DNA from: CAVZMI01 sp050011775
GTDB taxonomy: Bacteria > Bacteroidota > Ignavibacteria > UBA10030 > CAVZMI01
Length of the DNA: 64,000 bases
Assembly (NCBI GenBank): GCA_050011775.1
Contig: JBEKIL010000001.1
Span: 372,001-436,000 of the forward strand
Direction of reading: 5' to 3'
Under the pieces are notes generated by a model, which saw nothing but the letters and a program-made list of their open reading frames with translations, searched no databases and had not been told where the DNA came from. The position numbers and the translations under genes are program-made. Within the stretch, counting starts at the first letter, position 1. Each line of letters starts with the position of its first letter. Positions 27,382 through 34,961 of the stretch are shown one piece after another.

Positions 27382-28869
27382 TTACTTGATTCTGACAAAT
27401 TCAATGCGCCGGTTCTTCTGGCGGCCTTCCTTTGTCTTGTTTGAGTCGATCGGTTTGTCAGGACCATATCCTTTCGCTGTTATCCGTTTTGCATCGATGC
27501 CCTTGTCTACAAGCCATTGTTTTACTGCATCGGCACGACGCTGCGATAGTTTCATGTTCATTGCATGTGAGCCGAGCTTGTCGGTATGGCCGGAGATCTC
27601 AACTTCGATATCGGAATAGATCTTCAGGGTCTTCAGCGCTTTTTCGAGTGTAGCGGCTGAAGCGGGTACTATATCCGCTTTTCCTGTAGCGAATACGATT
27701 CCTTCAAGTATAATCGGAGCCTGTATTTTCACTACATCATCGGCCGGATTGAGAGGATCGGTTCCGCGTCTCACTTCGGTACCGTCGTCCACAGTGCCAC
27801 CGTCGGTATCTTTATTCAACGGATTGGTTTTATATTTCAATACTTCATCACCATCTGTAAGTCCATCGCCGTCGGTATCTTTATTCAACGGATCGGTATG
27901 ATATTTCAACACTTCGTCACCATCGCTCAATCCGTCGCCATCAGTATCAACCTTCAGCGGATCGGTCTTGTATTTCATTACTTCATCACCGTCATTCAAT
28001 TCGTCGCCATCGGTGTCGGCTTTCAGCGGATCGGTATGATACTTCAACACTTCATCACCATCTTTCAGTCCATCACCATCGGTGTCGGCTTTGAGAGGAT
28101 TGGTGTGATAGATTTTTACTTCATCGCCATCGGTTAGGCCGTCGCCATCCGTATCGGGATTATTCGGATCGGTTCCGAGCTTTTCCTCTTCGGCATTCGT
28201 TAAACCATCCTTATCATCATCGGCATCTCCTCTGCCCAGTGCAAAGGTGAGTCCGAGACCGACTGATGCCCACGCGTCGGTATTCCAATCGCCATCCCAC
28301 GGGAATTTACAATAGTTGAGATTGTCGTTAAATACATGGTTATATCCGCCTACCAATTCCAGTGAAACTGCTTGTGAAAGAGCGAATTCAATTCCAACTC
28401 CTACCGGTACATATGCTGCTAATCCATCCTGACCCGTGATGAGAAGAGGAATCGGTTGTGGTCGATTGACGCATTGTGGTAGTTTAACAACACGATAATA
28501 TAGTCCTCCTGCCCCGGCATAGATAAATGGTCTAACGGATTTACTCTGAATCGGGAATAACAAAATGCGAAAATCGAGCGGATAAATATTTGTCCGATAA
28601 TAAGTATGTTTGAAATCGAGTCCGGACATCATTACATAGCCGCCGCCAATTTCACCCTTAAGATACTTTGACAGAGAATAACGTAAGAGACCTCGTGCTT
28701 GATATGTCATCTTGAGTCCATTACTCTCATAAAATTCTGTGGCTGGATCTCCAATAAGGAGCTGAGCACCAAGACGTGGATAAGAATCAATCCCCTGTGC
28801 TTTTACAACGCTGTTTGGAATGACAGCAACCACACAGAGAAACATACCAAGTAATAAAAATTTTCTCAT
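27382..28869 (-). CDS. OmpA-family outer-membrane protein with thrombospondin type 3 repeats
   Basis: 495-residue exported protein. Order: signal peptide (1-24), predicted N-terminal beta-barrel (about 25-212), a run of about seven Asp-rich repeats (about 215-378), and an OmpA C-terminal peptidoglycan-binding domain (about 385-495) with the typical EISGHTDKLGSHAMNMKLSQ and ITAKGYGPDKPIDSN. Five central repeats follow a 23-residue unit (DTDGDGLTDGDEV plus a KYHTDPLK-type tail), the calcium-binding TSP3 pattern. It probably links the outer membrane to the cell wall. It shares a terminator with arfB. Confidence 0.92.
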   Translation of the reverse strand: MRKFLLLGMFLCVVAVIPNSVVKAQGIDSYPRLGAQLLIGDPATEFYESNGLKMTYQARGLLRYSLSKYLKGEIGGGYVMMSGLDFKHTYYRTNIYPLDFRILLFPIQSKSVRPFIYAGAGGLYYRVVKLPQCVNRPQPIPLLITGQDGLAAYVPVGVGIEFALSQAVSLELVGGYNHVFNDNLNYCKFPWDGDWNTDAWASVGLGLTFALGRGDADDDKDGLTNAEEEKLGTDPNNPDTDGDGLTDGDEVKIYHTNPLKADTDGDGLKDGDEVLKYHTDPLKADTDGDELNDGDEVMKYKTDPLKVDTDGDGLSDGDEVLKYHTDPLNKDTDGDGLTDGDEVLKYKTNPLNKDTDGGTVDDGTEVRRGTDPLNPADDVVKIQAPIILEGIVFATGKADIVPASAATLEKALKTLKIYSDIEVEISGHTDKLGSHAMNMKLSQRRADAVKQWLVDKGIDAKRITAKGYGPDKPIDSNKTKEGRQKNRRIEFVRIK

Positions 28870-29048
28870 ATATGTTCTCCTTGATTAATGAATGGTAACA
28901 AAATATCAACAATATGTATCTATTTAAACACTAATCGATAGCAATTGAGATGAAAATAGATGCAACTATAAACAATATATGTTATTCATTTCTTAATTCA
29001 AAATCAAGTGCAGAAATATTTAAGATCGAAAAACACTTTTTTCGGTCA

Positions 29049-31319
29049 TCAAGGACAAATTGCCCCTTTTTCTCGATGGTTTTTATTGTTCAGGCCGAGA
29101 TATTCTGCCAGTTTTTCCATATTCCACCCAAAAGGGAGAAGGAGTGTCTCGACGGCCTTCAGACACAATTCGATATATTTTTCAATATCGTATCCATCCT
29201 CGAATGCATAAAGCGCAACCGGTTTCGCCTTTTCCGGCTTCTTTTTTCCTGTTGCATCGATGAGAATATAGGAAATGGATTCGCCTGCCGCAAGATGAAC
29301 GCCTGCATCTTCGAGCATCCGCGCGACGACCGCATTCACACTGTTGTTGCCGTATTCCGAGGCCTCCTGTGAAATATTTTTTCGAATAACAAGATCGAGC
29401 GGATTAGCCTTTCCCGAACTAAGAAGTTGAAGCGATGATTGTACCGACTCAAGAACGCTTGGAATATAACGCTTGATTTCATCGACATTCCCGGCATGTG
29501 CGAGAATATCGAAGAGCTGTTTCTGCATTTCCTTGATAAACTTCGGTGTATCGTGCCGGCGAACCTCTATCCCGCGGACTTTATACTCGCCGTGTTGGTA
29601 CCACCCTATGTAACGGTTCGCTGTCGGCAGCAGAGAATCCATTCTGGATGCCGGAAAGAGAATCCACTTGTAAATACCTTCAAGGGAAATATCGATGGAT
29701 GTCGCGGCCGAGATTTCATCGCAGAGCCGCTCGTAGTCCTGTTCAGTTGCCCCCGGTTTCTTCAGCCACATGGAATCGACAATTGCATGGAGTAAATGAA
29801 AGCCGTTGCGTTCGGCTATCTCTTTCGCGGTCAGCAAAGCATCGCGCGAGAACGCGTTAACCGATTCATGCGCTTCGATTTTTCCAAAGCGGGCATTCTT
29901 GTATCCAAGATAACCGAAACATGTAACGAGCATCCACTTGAGCGCCGTCTGGCGCCGATCGTAGCGGATCCAGAGAGGATCGTTTCGGGTCTTGAGTTCT
30001 TTCTTTTTTTTCTTGTAGTACAACCGGCGTGCAACGACCGGGCGGAGCGTTGCCGGGACAATCCCTTCACGACGTTTGCAGATTCTGTAATCAAGTTCCG
30101 GCACCGCGGGCGGCGCATCTGGACAGCAGCGGCAGTTGACCGTTTCGGGCGAGACATTATGCCGGACCATGATTGTCGGGTACATCGAGACAAAGTCCAG
30201 CTCTCCGACATCTTCGTAGTAACCGATCGGCGGCTGGAAGGTCAGTCCGCCACGGTCGGCGAGTATCAGCGTTGCCGCACTTTTAAATTCTTCGGGCTCA
30301 CGTTTTTTCGACGGGATCAAAATATTATTATGGTATGCCCATGAGAATTGCATCGATGAAAGTCCGTTACCGATGCTGGCACGCGACTGATGCTGCACCG
30401 GAATCTGCGTGATGCGCGAGAGCTCGAAAAGACCGTCGAGATCCGATTCCACGACAGTGAAGGAATTCTCGGCATCGATGTGCCATCGTCCGGCAAGTTC
30501 GAATGCGCCGTCCTTATGGATGATTTTTCCATATTGGAAGTAACTTGATCCTTTGGTAATTCGGTAATCGGCGGCACGGTCGCGGTTCAGAAGCAGCGGA
30601 ACACGGGTATGCCGGGAAAGAGAATAAAGCATCGGCATCAGCGTGGCATCGCCGTATTCGGTAAGAAGGATATCCGGATCGTATCGTGCGAGGTGGCGGT
30701 TGAGTCCTTCGAGAAGGTCTGCGGGGTTCTCCTGTTCAAGCACGTAGTCAGTGTTGTCGTAACTGATTTCCAGTTGTATCGAACGCTGATGTTTGAGCGG
30801 AACAAATGAATCTGTATTCCTGAGCGCCATGATCGAGAGAGGGGGGAGACGGTACTCCGTTGACCCGGTAGTGTCGTGGAGAATAGTATCCACAAGCCGA
30901 CCGGTTTCATCAATACCGTAGTCGCCGAATGCCAGAGGGAAAAGTTGGGTGTGGTAGAGATATAACTGTGCAATCGGAATATCGGTGTTGAAAAATACAA
31001 AATGCGGAAATTCTTTTTCGAAGAACCATACCGCCTCGCGGGCGCGCATGGTGTCGTGAACGGTGCAGGCGACAACATCTATCATGGTGCCGGAATAGAG
31101 TTCCATCCGCTGTGTCCGGCAATGTGCCACGGGAACCGGACACGCTTCTGCCATCCTTTCTGCACGTGCCATCTCAGGCGGCGGGAGGTGCAGATAGAAT
31201 GTTGGAGTGAATGTATCCAGGCACCGGTGTGTGTTTCCATCTTCATCGATAATCCAGAGAGTCATTCCCTGAGCCGATGGATAGAGATCGAACAGCCATC
31301 CTCTGACAGTCGTTATCAT
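29049..31319 (-). CDS. Family-B DNA polymerase, PolB2-like, with degenerate exonuclease site
   Basis: 756-residue polymerase. Motif A (ELDFVSMYPTI, Asp375) and motif B (Lys461 in ALKWMLVTCFGYLG) are recognisable. Motif C reads HAIVDSMW (Asp515): the second Asp of the usual DTD is kept but the first is Ile. Exonuclease motifs look ruined: IQLEI near 181-185 lacks the first Asp of DxE, the second motif (EYGDATLMPML) lacks the Asp, and the third has Glu in place of Tyr. Cysteines at about 396, 398, 399 and 414 may bind metal. I infer a non-proofreading polymerase. It starts inside the stop of a small gene (4-nt overlap), third in a RecA-like/small/polymerase operon. Confidence 0.88.
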   Translation of the reverse strand: MITTVRGWLFDLYPSAQGMTLWIIDEDGNTHRCLDTFTPTFYLHLPPPEMARAERMAEACPVPVAHCRTQRMELYSGTMIDVVACTVHDTMRAREAVWFFEKEFPHFVFFNTDIPIAQLYLYHTQLFPLAFGDYGIDETGRLVDTILHDTTGSTEYRLPPLSIMALRNTDSFVPLKHQRSIQLEISYDNTDYVLEQENPADLLEGLNRHLARYDPDILLTEYGDATLMPMLYSLSRHTRVPLLLNRDRAADYRITKGSSYFQYGKIIHKDGAFELAGRWHIDAENSFTVVESDLDGLFELSRITQIPVQHQSRASIGNGLSSMQFSWAYHNNILIPSKKREPEEFKSAATLILADRGGLTFQPPIGYYEDVGELDFVSMYPTIMVRHNVSPETVNCRCCPDAPPAVPELDYRICKRREGIVPATLRPVVARRLYYKKKKKELKTRNDPLWIRYDRRQTALKWMLVTCFGYLGYKNARFGKIEAHESVNAFSRDALLTAKEIAERNGFHLLHAIVDSMWLKKPGATEQDYERLCDEISAATSIDISLEGIYKWILFPASRMDSLLPTANRYIGWYQHGEYKVRGIEVRRHDTPKFIKEMQKQLFDILAHAGNVDEIKRYIPSVLESVQSSLQLLSSGKANPLDLVIRKNISQEASEYGNNSVNAVVARMLEDAGVHLAAGESISYILIDATGKKKPEKAKPVALYAFEDGYDIEKYIELCLKAVETLLLPFGWNMEKLAEYLGLNNKNHREKGAICP

Positions 31320-31579
31320 TGTGTATCGCGCTTCAGGTGGTTCACCTGCTCGTGAAGCTGCGTAATCTGTTTCTGTTGTTCGACGAGCATTGATATAACG
31401 ATGCTTTCGAACGGGATCGTCCGCATGGCATAAAAATTTTCCGCAAGATGAATCTGTGCCGCACGGAAGAGGTTATCGAACGCCTCCTGGTCTTCTTTGC
31501 GCAGTCCACGGCGGTATTTCGACCAGCTGGCGATTTCCGCATCGATGATATTGGTGAATGTTGGTACTGTCCGTCCCAT
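31316..31579 (-). CDS. Small conserved-looking coiled-coil protein of the polymerase operon
   Basis: 87-residue acidic/basic helical protein: a segment FTNIIDAEIASWSKYRRGL, a middle LRKEDQEAFDNLFRAAQIH, and a C-terminal heptad-like helix ISMLVEQQKQITQLHEQV. No enzymatic motif is seen. I chose the ATG at 31579, preceded by GGGAAAGG; a TTG at 31606 is in frame. Its stop overlaps the polymerase ATG by 4 nt, and its first 107 nt overlap the end of the RecA-like gene. Position suggests an adaptor for the polymerase; the function is unknown. Confidence 0.75.
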   Translation of the reverse strand: MGRTVPTFTNIIDAEIASWSKYRRGLRKEDQEAFDNLFRAAQIHLAENFYAMRTIPFESIVISMLVEQQKQITQLHEQVNHLKRDTQ

Positions 31580-32303
31580 GATGAAGCGCCTTTCCCGGTT
31601 GTTCAAGATATAACTTTGGTTTCATCTCTTCGTTCATTTCAACGCGGCAGACGATATCCATGCCCGATTGCAGTGTTGTAAACAGCGCATTTCTCCTCTG
31701 GTCCGGGACGTTCCATTGCCGCGAGGCGAGGAGGACTGAAATTCCTACCGCCTTCATGTCGTGAAGCCGCATGACCATACGCCGGAGAATATTGCGGACC
31801 TCGTTCAGCGGTGCCTGCTCGTCGTAAAGCGTGTCGAGGAGTCCGAAAATTATTGCAGTGTTTCCGCCAATGCGTTGAATAAACGGCAGTAAGCGGTCGT
31901 TCACAACCGCTTCCATTTGATAACAGGTGAATCCGCGGGAAATAAAAATGTGGTTGAGAAAATCGTCGGGCGAATATCTATGTTCCCGCGCGAATCGGGC
32001 AATGGAATGCGCATCAAATTTGTTGCAGCCATCGACAACGGCAATGGCGGCTTGATGCGAAAGGGCATGTGATGCCAGAGCTAGGGCAAACCGGAATATC
32101 ACAGCATCGCCGTATAGTAGATACAGCTTTCCCGGCGGTGCCGCGGTAAAGCGTCGTGATAACGCATCGTAGGTGATGCGAAGCTCTGGAGAACAAACCC
32201 CGACGTTCTGCCGATCCTGCTGGACAGCGCGTGGTACGACAGAGGCGGACAGGTCGTCAAGACCGATTTCCGACCGGTCCGATGGGATTTGAGTTTTCTT
32301 CAT
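31473..32303 (-). CDS. RecA/RadA-like protein with degenerate Walker A
   Basis: 276-residue protein with a RecA-type core. GKLYLLYG leads to where the P-loop should be, but the loop reads GDAVIFRF (65-72) with no GK[ST]. A hydrophobic strand TAIIFGLLD (149-157) is at the Walker B position, and VGISVLLASRQWNV fits a later core strand. It is thus like ImuA or other RecA relatives that no longer bind ATP normally. The ATG at 32303 has GAGGAG upstream; the open frame to 32402 is ignored. It is first in the operon, divergent from the SRAP gene. Confidence 0.75.
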   Translation of the reverse strand: MKKTQIPSDRSEIGLDDLSASVVPRAVQQDRQNVGVCSPELRITYDALSRRFTAAPPGKLYLLYGDAVIFRFALALASHALSHQAAIAVVDGCNKFDAHSIARFAREHRYSPDDFLNHIFISRGFTCYQMEAVVNDRLLPFIQRIGGNTAIIFGLLDTLYDEQAPLNEVRNILRRMVMRLHDMKAVGISVLLASRQWNVPDQRRNALFTTLQSGMDIVCRVEMNEEMKPKLYLEQPGKALHHGTDSTNIHQYHRCGNRQLVEIPPWTAQRRPGGVR

Positions 32304-32420
32304 TCCACGCTCCTCAATGGTATTGGCGGAAACGTTAGTACAGGCAGATTGCCGAGAGAGATATTGTGTTTTCGATAAGAATTTCATTACATTATTCTGC
32401 ACAGAGCACAGGAGACGTGT

Positions 32421-33158
32421 ATGTGTGGCCGTTATGTTTTGATCGACGGTAAGAAAGTTATTGCATCATTTGCAATGATCAATAAGATTCGGGATATCGG
32501 AACCGTCTTTGATGGTCTTCCCCGCTATAACGTCTCACCCATGCAGCACATGCCGGTTGTGGTTGTCCGTGACGGTACACCCCTTGTACAAAAAATGCAG
32601 TGGTGGCTTATTCCGCACTGGTCGAAAGACGGCAAAGTAAATTTTTCGACCTTCAATGCAAAAGCAGAAACACTTGAAAAAAGCAGACTCTATTCCCCCT
32701 ACTTCAAAGGGAGCCGCTGCCTTATCCCTGCCGACGCTTTCTATGAGTGGAAAGCAACCATAACGCAGGTTGAAAAGCAGGGAAAGAAAAAAAACATTAC
32801 GGAAAAAATTCCTTTCTGCATCCGCATGAAAGACGAGCGGCCGTTCATGTTTGCCGGTCTCTTCTCGATCTGGAAAAATCCGGCCGGCGAAGAATTCCCT
32901 ACCTTCACAATCATTACCACTACGCCCAATGAGCTTATGTCCAGACTCCACAGCCGTATGCCGGTCATCCTTCCTGAAGAACGCTTTGAACAATGGCTCG
33001 ACCGGGGGTTCAGAAACATGACCGAGCTTGCGAAATCTCTTACACCTTATCCAGCCCGTGACATGAAAGCCTATCCGGTCTCCAAACTTGTAAACAATTC
33101 TCAGAACGACACGCCCAAGTGCATCACCCCCGCAGGGAATGAATTTTCAGGGCGATAA
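32421..33158 (+). CDS. SRAP-domain protein (YedK/HMCES family)
   Basis: Caps abasic sites in single-stranded DNA by forming a covalent link through Cys2. All functional elements are visible: MCGRY at the N-terminus (Cys2 exposed after Met removal), FNAKAETL, the glutamate in DAFYEWK and the histidine in HSRMPVIL. The 245 residues match bacterial YedK. A basic insert (VEKQGKKKNITEK) lies in the middle. It is divergently transcribed from the RecA-like/polymerase operon, with about 117 nt shared between the starts, which suggests joint regulation of a DNA-damage response. Confidence 0.96.
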   Translation: MCGRYVLIDGKKVIASFAMINKIRDIGTVFDGLPRYNVSPMQHMPVVVVRDGTPLVQKMQWWLIPHWSKDGKVNFSTFNAKAETLEKSRLYSPYFKGSRCLIPADAFYEWKATITQVEKQGKKKNITEKIPFCIRMKDERPFMFAGLFSIWKNPAGEEFPTFTIITTTPNELMSRLHSRMPVILPEERFEQWLDRGFRNMTELAKSLTPYPARDMKAYPVSKLVNNSQNDTPKCITPAGNEFSGR

Positions 33159-33180
33159 GTAAGTTGTGAATTACGACACG

Positions 33181-33205
33181 TCCGCCGGAATAAAATGAAG
33201 GCGGA
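33181..33205. repeat. Short palindrome (TCCGCC...GGCGGA) flanked by TTGTGAATTA repeats
   Basis: In the gap after the SRAP gene, TCCGCC and GGCGGA form a 6-bp stem with a 13-nt loop. The 10-nt word TTGTGAATTA occurs on both sides (33164 and 33207). The same TCCGCC/GGCGGA arms occur at 42999-43013. It may be a copy of the small palindrome family described in the findings. Confidence 0.5.
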
Positions 33206-33341
33206 ATTGTGAATTATGAATGGGAACGAACTGTATTCACACCCAAGTCCCCGTGTAGCCTCGTCCTCCAATTCCGAAATCATCAATTCGAAATCTTATG
33301 GAGCAAAAAAGCTTTTCACTTCGCCCTCTCCGTGATGTTTC

Positions 33342-33842
33342 TCATGCCATCGGCTTCATGCCCATTTTTGCCCATTCCTCACGGGCCGGACCGTACACGC
33401 CCGGGACTTTCACTCCCGCCTGACGCATCAATACCGTCATTTGTGCACGATGGTGAATTTCGTGGCGGATAATGCTGTCGAGCACGGCGCCGCGTTTCCA
33501 TTTTTCGCCGTACATGTCGAGTTCGTCGTTCAACATCGCATCAGTCCATTGTGATTGCACTTTACTGACCAGCGACGCTGAAGCTTTTTTGTATGCCGCT
33601 GTAAGCTCGGATGCCTTATTTGGTATAGACTTCGATTCGGCAGGTGCCTCGACGGTCAGGCCGCATTGTCCGGCCATTTCTCCGAGCGTCAGGATAATAT
33701 GCCATGCCAGGAATCCGAGCGAGCGCCCGTCGGGCGTTACTTTCTGCGTAAGCGATGCGTCTGTCAGGGCGTTGAAGATTTTCAATGTCGAGGAACTTTC
33801 ATTTTTCCAGTCGGTAAAAAATTCTGTGAGTGAGTGTGTCAT
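33342..33842 (-). CDS. DinB-family metal-dependent helical-bundle protein
   Basis: 166-residue four-helix-bundle protein of the DinB/YfiT superfamily (not polymerase IV). Three histidine positions that could form the metal site are seen: AWHIILTLGEMAG, and IRHEIHHRAQMTVLMRQAG with HEIHH. The C-terminal VPGVYGPAREEWAKMG is typical of the subgroup. Superfamily members include thiol-dependent transferases; substrate unknown. I chose the second of two adjacent ATGs (33842), with GGAG five bases away; the longer open frame to 34073 lies within the next gene. It is 10-14 nt from the DUF72 gene, so co-transcribed. Confidence 0.88.
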   Translation of the reverse strand: MTHSLTEFFTDWKNESSSTLKIFNALTDASLTQKVTPDGRSLGFLAWHIILTLGEMAGQCGLTVEAPAESKSIPNKASELTAAYKKASASLVSKVQSQWTDAMLNDELDMYGEKWKRGAVLDSIIRHEIHHRAQMTVLMRQAGVKVPGVYGPAREEWAKMGMKPMA

Positions 33843-33855
33843 CATGTCTCCTGAA

Positions 33856-34785
33856 TTAGGGTGATGAATTGATTGATTGAAAGTGAAGCGAACCTTTTTC
33901 ATCGAACAGCGGCACCGGCGCAGAGGCGACAGAGCCGATTCCCGCGAGTTCCGGAAATGTGTGCGCGGTGCGGTCCGGGACGACAATGTTGTGTCGATTG
34001 AGCAAATGACGCAGTGTGAAGCCGTTGAGCAACGAATGTCCTTTCGCATCATTATGAAATACCACATAGACACGGCGTGCCGTTTTTGATATTATGCTGA
34101 TCTTCCGGAGAAGATCGTCAAGTTCTTCCTGGCTGTAGCTGTACGTATATCGATTCTCCAGTTCGGGGTGATTCCATGCGGCGGCATTTCGGCCCATCAT
34201 CCGGAAATAGGCGTATCCCTTGTATGAAATCGCGGTTAGCGGTATAAAATGCGGTAGCCGCGGAAGATCGACATTGACCGGGTAAAGTCCGTGTTCTTCG
34301 AAAAACTCCACCATTGCGCGGTTGTGCCATGAATCATGCCGCAATTCGATAAATACTCGATGATGACGAAATATACGGCTAAGCAAAACGATATACCGCC
34401 GGTGTTCTAGCCGGTTCGTGAACCGGAATGGGAATTGCAGAAGAAGTCCACCAAGTTTGCCGGCTTCTTCCAGTGGCGCAAGAAATGCATTGATGCCGAG
34501 GATGTCGGCCGCGGTGGCATCGAACGTGTGTGTCAGACCGCGATACAGCTTAACGAGAAATACAAAATCGGGCTGACAGGCCACATCATCAAGCCATTGC
34601 TTGGCGTGGAACGGTGTAAATGCCGCATTATAGAATGTGGCATTTACTTCGACGCTGTCGAAAAATCGGCTATAAAACTCCAGCAGCCGGAAGTGCTTCT
34701 CGCGTGCGGCAGGATAAAACAGATATTTATACGGCTCGATATCCCATGCCCCCATGCCGATGCTGACGCGTGCCGGTAAACCCAT
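33856..34785 (-). CDS. DUF72 (YecE-like) protein
   Basis: 309-residue TIM-barrel-type protein of the DUF72 family. Diagnostic segments are IGMGAWDIEPYKYLFYP, FDSVEVNATFYN, FLVKLYRGLTHTF and the ELRHDSW and YAYFRMMGRNA motifs, ending near VYVVFHNDAKGHSLLNGF. Biochemical function is not established for the family. The ATG at 34785 has GGAG six bases upstream and precedes the family N-terminus; an earlier in-frame Met at 34809 adds eight residues. It is followed by the DinB-family gene. Confidence 0.93.
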   Translation of the reverse strand: MGLPARVSIGMGAWDIEPYKYLFYPAAREKHFRLLEFYSRFFDSVEVNATFYNAAFTPFHAKQWLDDVACQPDFVFLVKLYRGLTHTFDATAADILGINAFLAPLEEAGKLGGLLLQFPFRFTNRLEHRRYIVLLSRIFRHHRVFIELRHDSWHNRAMVEFFEEHGLYPVNVDLPRLPHFIPLTAISYKGYAYFRMMGRNAAAWNHPELENRYTYSYSQEELDDLLRKISIISKTARRVYVVFHNDAKGHSLLNGFTLRHLLNRHNIVVPDRTAHTFPELAGIGSVASAPVPLFDEKGSLHFQSINSSP

Positions 34786-34926
34786 GATAGACTCCGATAA
34801 ATACAGCAATTCGTGTGGCTATAGCCTGTGATGAATATACGACATTTTTGTCGTCTTGTCAAGTGGTGCGGACAATAATATCGCATTATTTTTTTAGCTA
34901 TCTTTAAATTATTAAAAAACCTTAAG

Positions 34927-34955
34927 TTGTAACTTGTCTGCCGCTTTCATATATT
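34927..34955 (+). promoter_or_regulatory. glnD promoter (TTGTAA, 17 nt, TATATT)
   Basis: TTGTAA at 34927-34932 and TATATT at 34950-34955 are separated by exactly 17 nt. The TATATT ends 6 nt before the glnD ATG, so transcription should start at about the A of the ATG. There is no Shine-Dalgarno, consistent with a leaderless transcript. Confidence 0.6.
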
Positions 34956-34961
34956 TTCTTT

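Noticed and set aside
32304..32420. LexA box in the SRAP/polymerase intergenic region
   Set aside because: No CTGT-type or GAAC-type palindrome with the right spacing is seen.
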